Shown: positions 8,327-17,704 of the stretch, one piece after another
How the letters are laid out: every line of letters begins with the position of its first letter
Position numbering within the stretch: the first letter of the stretch is position 1
NCBI GenBank assembly: GCA_944390695.1
Contig: CALXQP010000068.1
Span: forward strand, 1 to 52,043
Length of the DNA: 52,043 nucleotides
Direction: 5' to 3'
Source: an uncultured Clostridia bacterium
GTDB taxonomy: Bacteria; Bacillota; Clostridia; TANB77; CAG-508
The notes under the pieces: generated by a model
The model's input: only the letters and a program-made list of their open reading frames with translations
What the model was told of the DNA's origin: nothing
Database searches by the model: none
Made by a program: the position numbers and the translations under genes

Positions 8327-10015
8327 ATGGACCTAATTAAAGAAAGAAAATTAAGAAAAAATATATTACATTGGTATAATATAGAAAAAGAAAGTGATAT
8401 ATTACAAATAGGATATTTACCTGTAGAAATAATAGAGGAATTATGTGATAAATCTAAAAATGTAACAATATTAGTAGAAAATGAAGAACAAAAAAATACA
8501 ATTTTAAAAGAAATAAATAGAACTAATTTAGAAATAAAAGTGCAAAATGATTTTAGTACTTTTCTAGAAAAAAAATATGATTATATTACATTAATAGGAA
8601 CTGCAGAAATGAATGAATATGGTAATAGAGCATATAAAAGATTAGAAAATATATTAAAATTCGCAAAAAATAATTGTAAAGATTCAGGTAAAATATTACT
8701 TGTTGTTGACAATAAATATGGAATGAAATCTTGGACAACATTAAGTGCTACAAAAAATATTATTTGTAATCAAACATATGCTTTAAGCCAGACATTAGTA
8801 AATAGATTATTAAGAGAAAATGGATTAGATAAATATAAATATTATTATATTTTGCCAGATTATAAAGTGCCAAATGTAATATTTACAGATGATTATTTAC
8901 CTAATTTAGAAAGTATTAACAGAAATTTTGGTTATGGTGAAGAAGAATTTTCTAATTTTAATCAAACAGAAGCATATAGTGAGCTTTTAAAAGAAAATCC
9001 AGAAAGTTTTAAGTTTTTTGCAAATTCATTTTTTGTAGAAATAGGCAGAACTGAGCTTGAAGATAATGGAATTAGATTTGTTTCTTATACAAATATTAGA
9101 AAGGAAAAATACAAAATACAGACAATTATATATAAAGACAGAGTAGAAAAAACTTGTTTAAATGAGAAAAATAGAGAACATATAGAAAATATTATGAAAA
9201 ATATTGATTTTATGAATCAAAAAAATATAGATACATTAGATAAATATGAAAATGGAAAAATTATAAGCAAATATATTGAAAATTCAAAAAGTTATGATAA
9301 AATCTTACTAGAATTATTAGAACAAGATAAAGAAGAAGAATTTTTTGCAAAAATAGAAAATTATAAAAAATATTTATTAGATAAATTAGAAGAAGTAGAA
9401 TATTCAGAAATCGAAAATGACAATATATTAAAAAAATATGATATAAAATATACAGAAGCTCAAATTGAAAAATTACATTTTGTAAAATATGGATTATGGG
9501 ATTTAATTTTTCAAAATGCATTTTACATAGATGATAAACTTTATTTTTATGATCAAGAATGGTTTGATTATAATATTCCAATAGAATTTATAATATATAG
9601 GACTATAGCATATTTTCCAAATGCACATTCTTTTATAAAAAGCGAAGAATTATATAAAAGATTAGGATTAGAAAAATATATAGATTTATTCCAAGAACTA
9701 GATTTAAAAATACAAGAAGAAATAAGAGATGAAGAAATTTGGAATATTCATAATAGAACAAAAACAGGACAAACTTTAATGGATTTATATTATAATTTAA
9801 AAAATGAATTTGAAAATTATAAATTAAATTATAATCAAACTATTGTTGATAAAAATGAAGAAATAAAAGAAAATAATATAGAATTAAAAGAAGAGATTCA
9901 AAAATTACATGAACAAATAGAAAAAATTTATGATTCTAATTCTTGGAAAATTACAAAACCAATTAGATGGCTAGGTAAAAATATAAAGGGGAAGAAATTA
10001 GGAGGAAGAAAATGA
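8327..10015 (+). CDS. Methyltransferase-like / kinase-like protein with C-terminal coiled coil (WbdD-like candidate)
   Basis: 562 aa. Residues about 20-200 have a Rossmann-type methyltransferase pattern (SDILQIGYLPVEIIEELC, YDYITLIGT, GKILLVVDNKYGMKSW), though the glycine loop is poor. A middle region has LWDLIFQNAFYIDDKLYFYD then QEWFDYNIPIEF, which is reminiscent of the D-x-EW region of aminoglycoside-kinase-like folds. Residues about 500-545 form a Glu/Lys-rich coiled coil ending in SNSWKITKPIRWLG, a tail common in polysaccharide-cluster proteins. This domain order recalls WbdD, which caps and measures O-antigen chains. The 3' end overlaps the next gene by 4 bases (ATGA). The name is inference; the coiled coil is clear. 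Confidence 0.55.
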   Translation: MDLIKERKLRKNILHWYNIEKESDILQIGYLPVEIIEELCDKSKNVTILVENEEQKNTILKEINRTNLEIKVQNDFSTFLEKKYDYITLIGTAEMNEYGNRAYKRLENILKFAKNNCKDSGKILLVVDNKYGMKSWTTLSATKNIICNQTYALSQTLVNRLLRENGLDKYKYYYILPDYKVPNVIFTDDYLPNLESINRNFGYGEEEFSNFNQTEAYSELLKENPESFKFFANSFFVEIGRTELEDNGIRFVSYTNIRKEKYKIQTIIYKDRVEKTCLNEKNREHIENIMKNIDFMNQKNIDTLDKYENGKIISKYIENSKSYDKILLELLEQDKEEEFFAKIENYKKYLLDKLEEVEYSEIENDNILKKYDIKYTEAQIEKLHFVKYGLWDLIFQNAFYIDDKLYFYDQEWFDYNIPIEFIIYRTIAYFPNAHSFIKSEELYKRLGLEKYIDLFQELDLKIQEEIRDEEIWNIHNRTKTGQTLMDLYYNLKNEFENYKLNYNQTIVDKNEEIKENNIELKEEIQKLHEQIEKIYDSNSWKITKPIRWLGKNIKGKKLGGRK

Positions 10016-11850
10016 GAATAAAAAATATAATAAATCAGGTAAGTTACTACAGAAAAAAATATGGATTAAAGAAAACTATAAAGAAAATATTATCAAAAAT
10101 TTATTATAAAATATTCAGAAAAGAAGAACTTGCTAAAACACAAAGTGAAAATGACAAATATCAAATATGGATTCAAAACAATGAACCTAATGTACAAGAA
10201 TTAGAACAACAAAAAAATACTAAATTTAAAATAAATCCTAAATTTAGTATAGTTGTTCCAATGTATAACACACCTGTAAATTTCTTTGAAGAACTAGTTA
10301 ATTGTTTAAAAGAACAAACTTATTCTAATTGGGAATTGTGTTTAGCAGATGGAAGCCCAAAAGAAAATGAAGAATTAAAAAATATCATAAATAGTGATAA
10401 AAGAATTAAATATAAATTTTTAAATGAAAATAAAGGAATATCAGGAAATACAAATGAAGCTTTAAAACTAGTAACAGGAGATTTTATATTATTAGTAGAT
10501 CATGATGATTTATTACCAGTATTTTGTTTATATGAAATTGCAAAAACAATAAATGAAAATCCAAAAGTAGAATTTATTTATACAGATGAAGACAAAATTG
10601 CTGGAACAAAAGATAAAAGATGTGATCCACACTTTAAACCAGATTTTGCATTAGATACATTAAGATCAAATAATTATATTACACATTTATCAATATTTAA
10701 AAAAGAATTAATGGATAAATTAGGTGGTTTTAGAGATAAATATAATGGTGCACAAGATTTTGATATAATTATAAGAGCTACAGAAAACACAAAAAATATA
10801 ATACATATACCTAAAGTTTTATATCATTGGAGAGTTCACCCAAATTCTACAGCAATGGTTGCAGATGCAAAACCATATGCATATGAAGCTGGAATAAAAG
10901 TAATTGAAGATCATTTAGAAAGACAAAATTTAAAAGCAAAAGTAACACATGGTGGAGATATACCTGGTGTTTATGAAGTTGAATATGAAGTTAAAGGAAA
11001 TCCAAAAGTATCTATAATTATACCAAATAAAGATAGTATAAAATTATTGAGAAATTGCATAAATTCAATTTTAAAACTTTCAACATATCAAAATTATGAA
11101 ATTGTAGTTGTAGAAAATAATAGTACAGATCCAAAAACTTTTGATTATTATGAAACTATAAAAAAATTAAAAAATGTAAGAGTAGTAGAATATAAAGAAA
11201 AAGGATTTAATTATTCTAAAATAATAAATTTTGGAGTAAAACAATGTAAAGATAGTGAATATGTAGTTCAATTAAATAGTGATACAGAATTATTAACAAA
11301 TAATTGGCTTGAAAAATTTATTGGTTTTGCACAAAGAAATGATGTAGGTGCTGTTGGAGCTAGATTATATTATGAAGATGGCTCAATACAACATGCAGGA
11401 ATAGGAATTGCAATATGTGACTTAGCAGCAAATTTATTAACAAATACACCGAAAGGATTTCATGCATATTTTGGTAGAGAATGTTTAACACAAGATTTGT
11501 CTGCAGTTACAGGAGCTTGTTTATTTTCAAGAAGAAGTATATATGAAGAAGTAGGATATATGGATGAAGAAAAATTTGCAGTTGCATTTAATGATGTAGA
11601 TTTTTGCTTAAAAATAAGACAAGCAGGATATTTAATAGTTTATAATCCTTATGTTGAATTTATACATTATGAATCAAAAACAAGAGGATATGAAGATACA
11701 CCAGAGAAAAAAGAAAGATTTGAAAGAGAATCAAATAATTTTAGAACAAAATGGAGAAAAGTTCTAGATGCAGGAGATCCATATTCAAATATAAATTTTG
11801 ATAAAAATACAGCACAATATAATATAAGAACAGATAAAATTCAAAAATAG
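10012..11850 (+). CDS. Bifunctional family 2 glycosyltransferase (two GT2 domains)
   Basis: 612 aa with two GT-A domains in tandem. Domain 1 starts near residue 78 (FSIVVPMYNTPVNFFEEL, LADGSP, LLVDHDDLL) and domain 2 near residue 338 (VSIIIPNKDSIKLLRNCI, VVENNSTD, VVQLNSDTEL), followed by the acceptor-side GACLFSRRS and FNDVDFCLKIRQAGY typical of rhamnosyl/galactosyl GT2 enzymes. Two domains let one protein add two sugars or alternate linkages during polymer growth. The ATGA overlap with the preceding gene shows translational coupling. Confidence 0.9.
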   Translation: MRIKNIINQVSYYRKKYGLKKTIKKILSKIYYKIFRKEELAKTQSENDKYQIWIQNNEPNVQELEQQKNTKFKINPKFSIVVPMYNTPVNFFEELVNCLKEQTYSNWELCLADGSPKENEELKNIINSDKRIKYKFLNENKGISGNTNEALKLVTGDFILLVDHDDLLPVFCLYEIAKTINENPKVEFIYTDEDKIAGTKDKRCDPHFKPDFALDTLRSNNYITHLSIFKKELMDKLGGFRDKYNGAQDFDIIIRATENTKNIIHIPKVLYHWRVHPNSTAMVADAKPYAYEAGIKVIEDHLERQNLKAKVTHGGDIPGVYEVEYEVKGNPKVSIIIPNKDSIKLLRNCINSILKLSTYQNYEIVVVENNSTDPKTFDYYETIKKLKNVRVVEYKEKGFNYSKIINFGVKQCKDSEYVVQLNSDTELLTNNWLEKFIGFAQRNDVGAVGARLYYEDGSIQHAGIGIAICDLAANLLTNTPKGFHAYFGRECLTQDLSAVTGACLFSRRSIYEEVGYMDEEKFAVAFNDVDFCLKIRQAGYLIVYNPYVEFIHYESKTRGYEDTPEKKERFERESNNFRTKWRKVLDAGDPYSNINFDKNTAQYNIRTDKIQK

Positions 11851-11861
11851 GGGAGAAGTTT

Positions 11862-13430
11862 ATGCAAATGAAAGCATTAATTGCAATACAAGAAAAATTA
11901 GATAAACAAAACTTAAATAAATGGATAAATAAATTAATATTTGCAATAGAATTTTTAATGTCAATTATATTTACATATTCCATGTATAAAATAGTTATAT
12001 ATAAAAGTTATGAAAATATATGGAATTTAAAATATATATTAACATTAGTGCCTTCTGGAATTATAGTATTACTTAGTATAATATGGAATTGTAGAGTAAA
12101 TAAAGAAAAATTAGAAAAGATTTTAATATCTTTTCTAATACCAGTTGGAATGTTATACATATTTTTTATACCACCAAGTTATGTTCCAGATGAACATGCA
12201 CATATTTGGAAAGCATTAGAAATTTCACAAGGAAAATTAATTACAGAAATACAAGAAGATGGTTCAGCTGAAGAATCAATTCCAAGATTTTTTGATGAAA
12301 AAAGAATCCCTTATATGGGAAATTATGGACAATTTCATGCAGCTAGTTATGAAGAAACAGATTATAATGATATGGTAGAAGTGCAAAATCCTGCACAAGC
12401 ATATCCTGCAGTATTATATTTTGTGAGTTCAATAGGATTCTTTTTGGGAAGAATATTTGGAATAAATGGTATAATAACAATTTATATTGCTAAATTATTG
12501 AATTTTATTGTATTTTTAGTATTAGGTTATTATAGCATAAAAATAATACCTTTTGGAAAAACAATTATAGGTATAATATTATTTTTACCAATGACTTTAC
12601 AACAAGCTGCATCAATATCTGCAGATAGTATATTAAATTCAATAAGTATATTTTATATTTGTTATACATTGTATTTATTAAAAAGAGAAGAAGGACTAAA
12701 GCTTATAGACAAAATAGCATATATTATTATGAGTATAATAATTGCAGTTTCAAAAATTGCTTATGTACCTATAGCTGGATTAAGCTTATTATTTATAGGA
12801 AATAAAAATATAAAGAAAAAAGAAAAAGCAATTTTTATATCTGTAACTATAATATTATCAATAATAATAGGTCTTTGTTGGTTTGTATTTATGGAAATTT
12901 ATCCACCAACAGATTCTGTTAAAATATTTAATGAAACTAATAATGTTAATTTAAAAGAACAACTTATAAATATTATAAAAAATCCTATTATATTTGTAGA
13001 AGTAATTAAAAATTCAATATTAAATAGTTTATATTTAGATACAATGATAGGAAGTTCAATGGGATGGCTTAATATAAATACTTCAAAAATAGTTATAAAC
13101 ATATTTATTATGTTATTAGCATTATCACCATTTTTAGACAAAAATGAAAAAGAACTAAAAACAAAAGAAAAAATATGGAGTTTATTAGTTTTTGCAGGAG
13201 TATATATTTTAATTATATTAGCAGCATATTTGTCATGGACAACTGTTGGTATAGATACTGTAATGGGGGTACAAGGAAGATATTTTATACCAATTTGTGC
13301 ATTACCTTTACTATGTATTTGCAATAAAGAAAAATATCTTAAATTTAAAAATATTAATATAATATTACCAATTATATGTGTAATATTAAATTTTATTACA
13401 ATAACAGATATAATAAAATTTTATGTATAA
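11862..13430 (+). CDS. DUF2142 polytopic membrane protein
   Basis: 522 aa with about ten to twelve hydrophobic segments. The DUF2142 hallmark is visible after the second helix: FIPPSYVPDEHAHIWKALEI, i.e. PP-x-x-VPDE-x-H, in a position like the acidic loop of GT-C glycosyltransferases. Members occur in polysaccharide loci and are thought to glycosylate or modify the exported polymer with lipid-linked sugars on the outer face. GGGAGAAG lies before the ATG. The following gene, a DPM1-like enzyme, could make its polyprenyl-phosphate sugar donor. Confidence 0.8.
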   Translation: MQMKALIAIQEKLDKQNLNKWINKLIFAIEFLMSIIFTYSMYKIVIYKSYENIWNLKYILTLVPSGIIVLLSIIWNCRVNKEKLEKILISFLIPVGMLYIFFIPPSYVPDEHAHIWKALEISQGKLITEIQEDGSAEESIPRFFDEKRIPYMGNYGQFHAASYEETDYNDMVEVQNPAQAYPAVLYFVSSIGFFLGRIFGINGIITIYIAKLLNFIVFLVLGYYSIKIIPFGKTIIGIILFLPMTLQQAASISADSILNSISIFYICYTLYLLKREEGLKLIDKIAYIIMSIIIAVSKIAYVPIAGLSLLFIGNKNIKKKEKAIFISVTIILSIIIGLCWFVFMEIYPPTDSVKIFNETNNVNLKEQLINIIKNPIIFVEVIKNSILNSLYLDTMIGSSMGWLNINTSKIVINIFIMLLALSPFLDKNEKELKTKEKIWSLLVFAGVYILIILAAYLSWTTVGIDTVMGVQGRYFIPICALPLLCICNKEKYLKFKNINIILPIICVILNFITITDIIKFYV

Positions 13431-13449
13431 TAAAAAATAGGAGAGAAAT

Positions 13450-14142
13450 ATGAAAGTTTTAATAATAATACCAGCATATAATGAAGCATTAAATATTGAA
13501 AAAACAATGAAAGATGTTAAAAATAATACAAAATATGATTATTGCATAATAAATGATTGTTCAAAAGATAATACAAAAGAAATTTGCAAGAAAAATAATT
13601 TTAATATGATATCATTACCTGTTAATTATGGATTAACATCAGCAATACAAGTAGGAATGAAATATGCATATCAAAATGATTATGATATAGCAATACAATT
13701 TGATGGAGATGGACAACATCAAGCTAAATATTTAAAAAAACTAGTAGAAAAAATAGAAAAAGAAAATTGTGATATTGCAATAGGTTCAAGATTTGTTTCT
13801 CAAAAGAAGCCACATTCTATGAGAATGTTAGGAAGTAATTTGATACAATTTGCAATAAAATTAGTTACTTGGAAAAAGATATCAGATCCTACATCAGGAA
13901 TGAGAGCATATAACAAAAAAGCAATAAAAGAATTTGTAAGTAATACAAGCTTAACACCTGAGCCAGACACTATTGTATATATGCTAAAAAAAGGAATGAA
14001 AGTTGAAGAAACACAAGTTGAAATGAGTGAAAGAGAATTTGGGGAAAGCTATTTGAATCCAATAAAATCAATAGAATATATGTTTAGTATGATGTTTTCA
14101 ATAATATTTGTAAGATCATTTACAAAAAAAGGAGGGAAATAA
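13450..14142 (+). CDS. DPM1-like polyprenyl-phosphate glycosyltransferase (GT2)
   Basis: 230 aa, the usual length of soluble dolichol-phosphate-mannose-synthase-like enzymes. Motifs: VLIIIPAYNEALNIEKTM, INDCSKDNT, FDGDGQHQ (DxD) and GSRFVSQKKPHSMR, SDPTSGMRAY. It should transfer a sugar from a nucleotide donor to undecaprenyl phosphate on the inner leaflet. No C-terminal membrane helices are present; the adjacent DUF2304 protein probably anchors it, as this pair is common. The next start is 2 bases past its stop. Confidence 0.88.
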   Translation: MKVLIIIPAYNEALNIEKTMKDVKNNTKYDYCIINDCSKDNTKEICKKNNFNMISLPVNYGLTSAIQVGMKYAYQNDYDIAIQFDGDGQHQAKYLKKLVEKIEKENCDIAIGSRFVSQKKPHSMRMLGSNLIQFAIKLVTWKKISDPTSGMRAYNKKAIKEFVSNTSLTPEPDTIVYMLKKGMKVEETQVEMSEREFGESYLNPIKSIEYMFSMMFSIIFVRSFTKKGGK

Positions 14143-14143
14143 A

Positions 14144-14482
14144 ATGTCTTTAGTATTAAGAGTTATATTAATAGTAAGCTCATTAATTTCTTTTCTATTA
14201 TGTATAAAAAAGATAAAAAAATCACAAATGGTTGTAGCAGATTCAATTGTTTGGGTAATAGGAAGTTTTTTACTAATACTTATGAGTATATTTTCAGGAG
14301 TTGTAGAATGGATATCTGCTAAATTAGGATTTATGGCACCAGTAAATTTTGTGTTTTTAGTAGTAATATTTTTCTTATTAGTACAAAATTTTATGACTAA
14401 TTTAAAAATATCAAAATTGAATGAAAAAGTAAAAGATCTTAATCATTATATTGCATTAGAAGAATATAAAAACAAAAAATAA
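14144..14482 (+). CDS. DUF2304 small membrane protein
   Basis: 112 aa with three hydrophobic helices (VLRVILIVSSLISFLLCI, DSIVWVIGSFLLILMSIF, PVNFVFLVVIFFLLVQNF) and a charged C-terminal tail (KISKLNEKVKDLNHYIALEE). Length and layout match DUF2304, which regularly neighbours DPM1-like transferases and is thought to serve as membrane partner. AAAGGAGGGAAAT precedes the ATG. Confidence 0.85.
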   Translation: MSLVLRVILIVSSLISFLLCIKKIKKSQMVVADSIVWVIGSFLLILMSIFSGVVEWISAKLGFMAPVNFVFLVVIFFLLVQNFMTNLKISKLNEKVKDLNHYIALEEYKNKK

Positions 14483-14545
14483 AATTTTATTAAAAGTGAA
14501 ACTTTTTGATATATAAAAATGTTTAATATATATGAGGTGAATCAA

Positions 14546-16381
14546 ATGAAAAGATTTAAAAAATTTATACTAATATTATTATTTTTTAGTATTATAGTTT
14601 CAGGGGTTATTGTGACAAAATCAACAGTTGAAGCATTTGAAGAAGAAAATAGTAATACAGAAACACAAAATAGTGTTGAAACTAAAGAAGCTTCACAAAG
14701 TGCTCAAATAAAAATGGAATATGTTTATGATGAAACAACAAATCAAGTAATTGCATATATGATTTCAGATATTGAATTACAAGATACAAAGCCAACATGG
14801 AGTTTAAGTGAAGACAAAAAAACATATACTAAAACATTTTCAGAAAATATGAATTATTCTACACCAGCACAAGATATTTATGGAAATATTATTTCAGTAG
14901 AAATTAATATAACTGAAGTTAGAAAAATGGAGATTAATACAAAATATGAATATAATTCTGAAAATAATACAGTATTAGTAACAATGACATCAAATGTCAA
15001 TTTAAAAAACACAAAACCAACCTGGAATTTTGGTGAAGACCAGAAAACATATACAAAAATTTATAATGTAAATGAAGCATATAGTACAAAAGTAGAAAGT
15101 GTAAGTGGAGAAATTGTAAATGTTGAATTAAATATAAACCAAATAGATTTAAAAGGTCCAGAAATAGTTGTAGATTATAAATATAATAGAGATAATACAA
15201 TTACAATATATCTAGAATCAAATGAAAAACTTGGAGATACAAAACCAACATGGAAATTAAGTGAAGACAAAATGGTATATGAAAAAACATATTCAACACA
15301 AAGTGAAAATTATCCAACACAAGTACAAGATATATATGGAAATATTACAAATGTTCAAATTGTATTAGAAAAGAAAAACGAAGAATTTAATTTCGAAGAT
15401 CTTAATGTAAATGTAGGATATATATATACAGTATATGATGAAGTAATAGTACAAATAATGTCTAATAAAGATCTTAAAGATACAAAACCAACATGGGACT
15501 TTTTTGCAGATAATAAAACATATGTAAAAATATATAATGCAGATGAAGAATATTATACAGCAATTGAGACTTTAGATGGTGAAAGATATGATATAAAAAT
15601 TGCAGTAGATTTTTATACACAAATTACTATGGAAAAAGGTACATATGGCATGAGTGGTGCTAAAATTAGAGGAGTAAATGGAGGAATAGACTTAGAATAT
15701 TATAGATATGGAAATGGAGAAAATGTGCTATTTGCAACATTTGCAGTACATGGATTTGAAGATTCCTGGGATAGAGATGGAGGAATTCTCCTTGAAACAG
15801 CAGATAATTTTTATAATAGACTTGTAAGTGACCAAGACAAAGATATTGCTAAAAATTGGACAATATATATTTTTAGAGAAGTAAATCCAGATGGTAGAAG
15901 ATTAGGCTCAAGTAATATGGGACCAGGAAGAACAACTTTATATAGTAAAGTAGATAAAGGTATAGATATAAATAGATCATGGCAAACAGGTAGTGATTAT
16001 AAAATCTATACAGATAGCAGAAATTATAATGGAACAGCTGGATTCCAAGCATATGAAGCAGAATATTTAAGAAATTTCTTATTAAGTCATAAATCACAAA
16101 ATGGAAAAACTATTTTAGTAGATTTACATGGTTGGGAAGACCAATTAATTGGTGACCCAGAAATTTGTGATTATTATAAAACACAATATCCAAGTTGTAG
16201 AACTACAGCATATGGAAAGTATGGAACACAATATCTTATTACATGGGCAAGACAAAATTTAGGAGCAAAAGTAGCATTAGTAGAATTACCATTAGCTTCA
16301 AGCTGGCAACAAGCATATGATATGAAACTAATTGATAAATATATTAATGCAACATTGGAGATGTTGAGAAATGAAAAATAA
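14546..16381 (+). CDS. Secreted M14-type zinc carboxypeptidase with N-terminal repeat module
   Basis: 611 aa from ATG 14546, which follows GAGGTGA; an upstream in-frame ATG (14519) lacks a Shine-Dalgarno. A signal peptide is clear (MKRFKKFILILLFFSIIVSG, cleavage after VEA). Residues about 55-370 hold four copies of a module of roughly 70 aa marked by (D/N)TKPTWxxxxD-x-x-x-Y-x-K, also found in the GH25 protein at 20677. The C-terminal domain has the M14 metal site: H402 and E405 in HGFE, H528 in VDLHGW, and the catalytic Glu580 in ALVELP. It should cleave peptides, possibly cell-wall stem peptides, outside the cell. The stop overlaps the next gene by 11 bases. Confidence 0.85.
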   Translation: MKRFKKFILILLFFSIIVSGVIVTKSTVEAFEEENSNTETQNSVETKEASQSAQIKMEYVYDETTNQVIAYMISDIELQDTKPTWSLSEDKKTYTKTFSENMNYSTPAQDIYGNIISVEINITEVRKMEINTKYEYNSENNTVLVTMTSNVNLKNTKPTWNFGEDQKTYTKIYNVNEAYSTKVESVSGEIVNVELNINQIDLKGPEIVVDYKYNRDNTITIYLESNEKLGDTKPTWKLSEDKMVYEKTYSTQSENYPTQVQDIYGNITNVQIVLEKKNEEFNFEDLNVNVGYIYTVYDEVIVQIMSNKDLKDTKPTWDFFADNKTYVKIYNADEEYYTAIETLDGERYDIKIAVDFYTQITMEKGTYGMSGAKIRGVNGGIDLEYYRYGNGENVLFATFAVHGFEDSWDRDGGILLETADNFYNRLVSDQDKDIAKNWTIYIFREVNPDGRRLGSSNMGPGRTTLYSKVDKGIDINRSWQTGSDYKIYTDSRNYNGTAGFQAYEAEYLRNFLLSHKSQNGKTILVDLHGWEDQLIGDPEICDYYKTQYPSCRTTAYGKYGTQYLITWARQNLGAKVALVELPLASSWQQAYDMKLIDKYINATLEMLRNEK

Positions 16382-17156
16382 TAGAAAAAATATAATAATA
16401 ATTATATGTATTATATTTGTAATAATAGGTATTTGCGCATTTTTTATATTCAAAAAAATTAAAGGTGTGCAAACACCTATTAATAATATAAATACAAATA
16501 ATAATGATTATCAAAAAGAATATGAAGAATTAAAAGAAAATTCAATTATGTATGATGAATCTTCTACAATTGATGAATTAAAAGAAGAATATAAAATAAC
16601 AGGAGATAATGAAATTTATCAAGTAGAAACAGAATCAGATGGCAGAAAAGTACTTAATGTAAAGCCAAATGTTAATTACAAAGTAGCATTTAGTGGAATG
16701 ATAAAAAATGCAAAACCAGAATTTGGCGAAATTGATAAAATACTAGATAAATATGGCCCAGATGAAACTGGAATATGGATTACTGAAAAAGATAGAGAAA
16801 AAATAATTGAAATTTTAAATAATAATGAAAAATTACAATCAGAATATATAATTAATGATAAAGGATATTTGAATATAAAACAAGAAAATCAACAAACAGA
16901 TTTAGACAAAAAAATACAAGAAATTATAAATAGTGATAAACAATATGTATTATGTATATCAAGTATATGTTATATGGTAGACCCGGTAACAGGTGAAATT
17001 GTAGATAATCCATATAATGAGTTAGAAGAATATCAGACTTACGAATATTTTAAAGATGAAGATAGAATAATTATTTTTATTACAGAAAATAAAGATTTAA
17101 AAATGACTAATACAGAAATTCTTGAAAGTGTAGTAAATTTAATGGAATTACAGTAA
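16371..17156 (+). CDS. Membrane-anchored extracytoplasmic protein, unknown
   Basis: 261 aa. One N-terminal membrane helix (NIIIIICIIFVIIGICAFFI) follows a short basic segment, and the rest is hydrophilic and acidic. The N-terminal linker is Asn-rich (NNINTNNNDYQ). No catalytic motif is visible; CISSICYMVDPVTGEIVDNP near residue 200 contains two cysteines that could form a disulphide. It is translationally coupled to the M14 peptidase gene, which suggests a partner or regulator at the cell surface. Confidence 0.75.
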   Translation: MKNNRKNIIIIICIIFVIIGICAFFIFKKIKGVQTPINNINTNNNDYQKEYEELKENSIMYDESSTIDELKEEYKITGDNEIYQVETESDGRKVLNVKPNVNYKVAFSGMIKNAKPEFGEIDKILDKYGPDETGIWITEKDREKIIEILNNNEKLQSEYIINDKGYLNIKQENQQTDLDKKIQEIINSDKQYVLCISSICYMVDPVTGEIVDNPYNELEEYQTYEYFKDEDRIIIFITENKDLKMTNTEILESVVNLMELQ

Positions 17157-17164
17157 ATTTTAGT

Positions 17165-17200
17165 TATTTTCCAACCAGATTTGTGCCTTTTGAAAGGAAT
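17165..17200 (+). promoter_or_regulatory. Leader RNA motif, copy C
   Basis: The core TTTTCCAACCAGATTTGTGC is identical to copy A, followed by CTTTTGAAAGGAATGAA. CCTTT can pair with AAAGG of the Shine-Dalgarno (5 bp, loop TG). The 5' GGTTG partner seen in copies A and B is not evident. Confidence 0.5.
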
Positions 17201-17210
17201 GAAATTATAA

Positions 17211-17681
17211 ATGAAAAAAGTCAAACCTAATAGTATAATAGTTTTTATAAGTATATGTATAATAATTGGAATTATTTTTATAATTTATTTTTTTAGTAAT
17301 ATAAAACCAAGCAAAATTAATTATAATTTTAAAAATATTTCAGAAGAAACTAATTTTATTAATAATTATAAAATAGAAGATAAAAATGGTAGAATTGCAA
17401 TTTATTTTGACATAAAATCTGATATTTTTAAAGAATATAATTATTATAGCTATATTTCAGGCAAAGGAAATGGCAGGAAAATTAATCTTGAAACATATTT
17501 AATTTCAGATGATAAAAGCACATGTTATAAAATAAAAACAAATTGTTATGATTATACAGATACTGAAAATTTAAAGTTTATAGGATATTATTATGATAAT
17601 TTTATTAAAAATGAAAATTATAAATTAGCTTTTTATGTAGTAGAAACAGATACATTATATATGACTAATATAGAAATATGA
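17211..17681 (+). CDS. Small membrane-anchored protein, unknown
   Basis: 156 aa. A single N-terminal membrane segment (IIVFISICIIIGIIFIIYFF) leads to an extracellular hydrophilic domain of about 120 aa rich in Tyr, Asn and Lys. No motif is recognised. It has its own leader motif and lies between two membrane-protein genes of the cluster; its style is like the preceding 261-aa protein. Confidence 0.7.
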   Translation: MKKVKPNSIIVFISICIIIGIIFIIYFFSNIKPSKINYNFKNISEETNFINNYKIEDKNGRIAIYFDIKSDIFKEYNYYSYISGKGNGRKINLETYLISDDKSTCYKIKTNCYDYTDTENLKFIGYYYDNFIKNENYKLAFYVVETDTLYMTNIEI

Positions 17682-17704
17682 TGAGATAAGGAATGATAAT
17701 ACAT

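Noticed and set aside
3086..10000. Leu/Phe/Tyr-rich ORFs on the minus strand across the glycan cluster
   Set aside because: They are shadows of AT-rich coding DNA, without Shine-Dalgarno sites, opposite well-supported genes.
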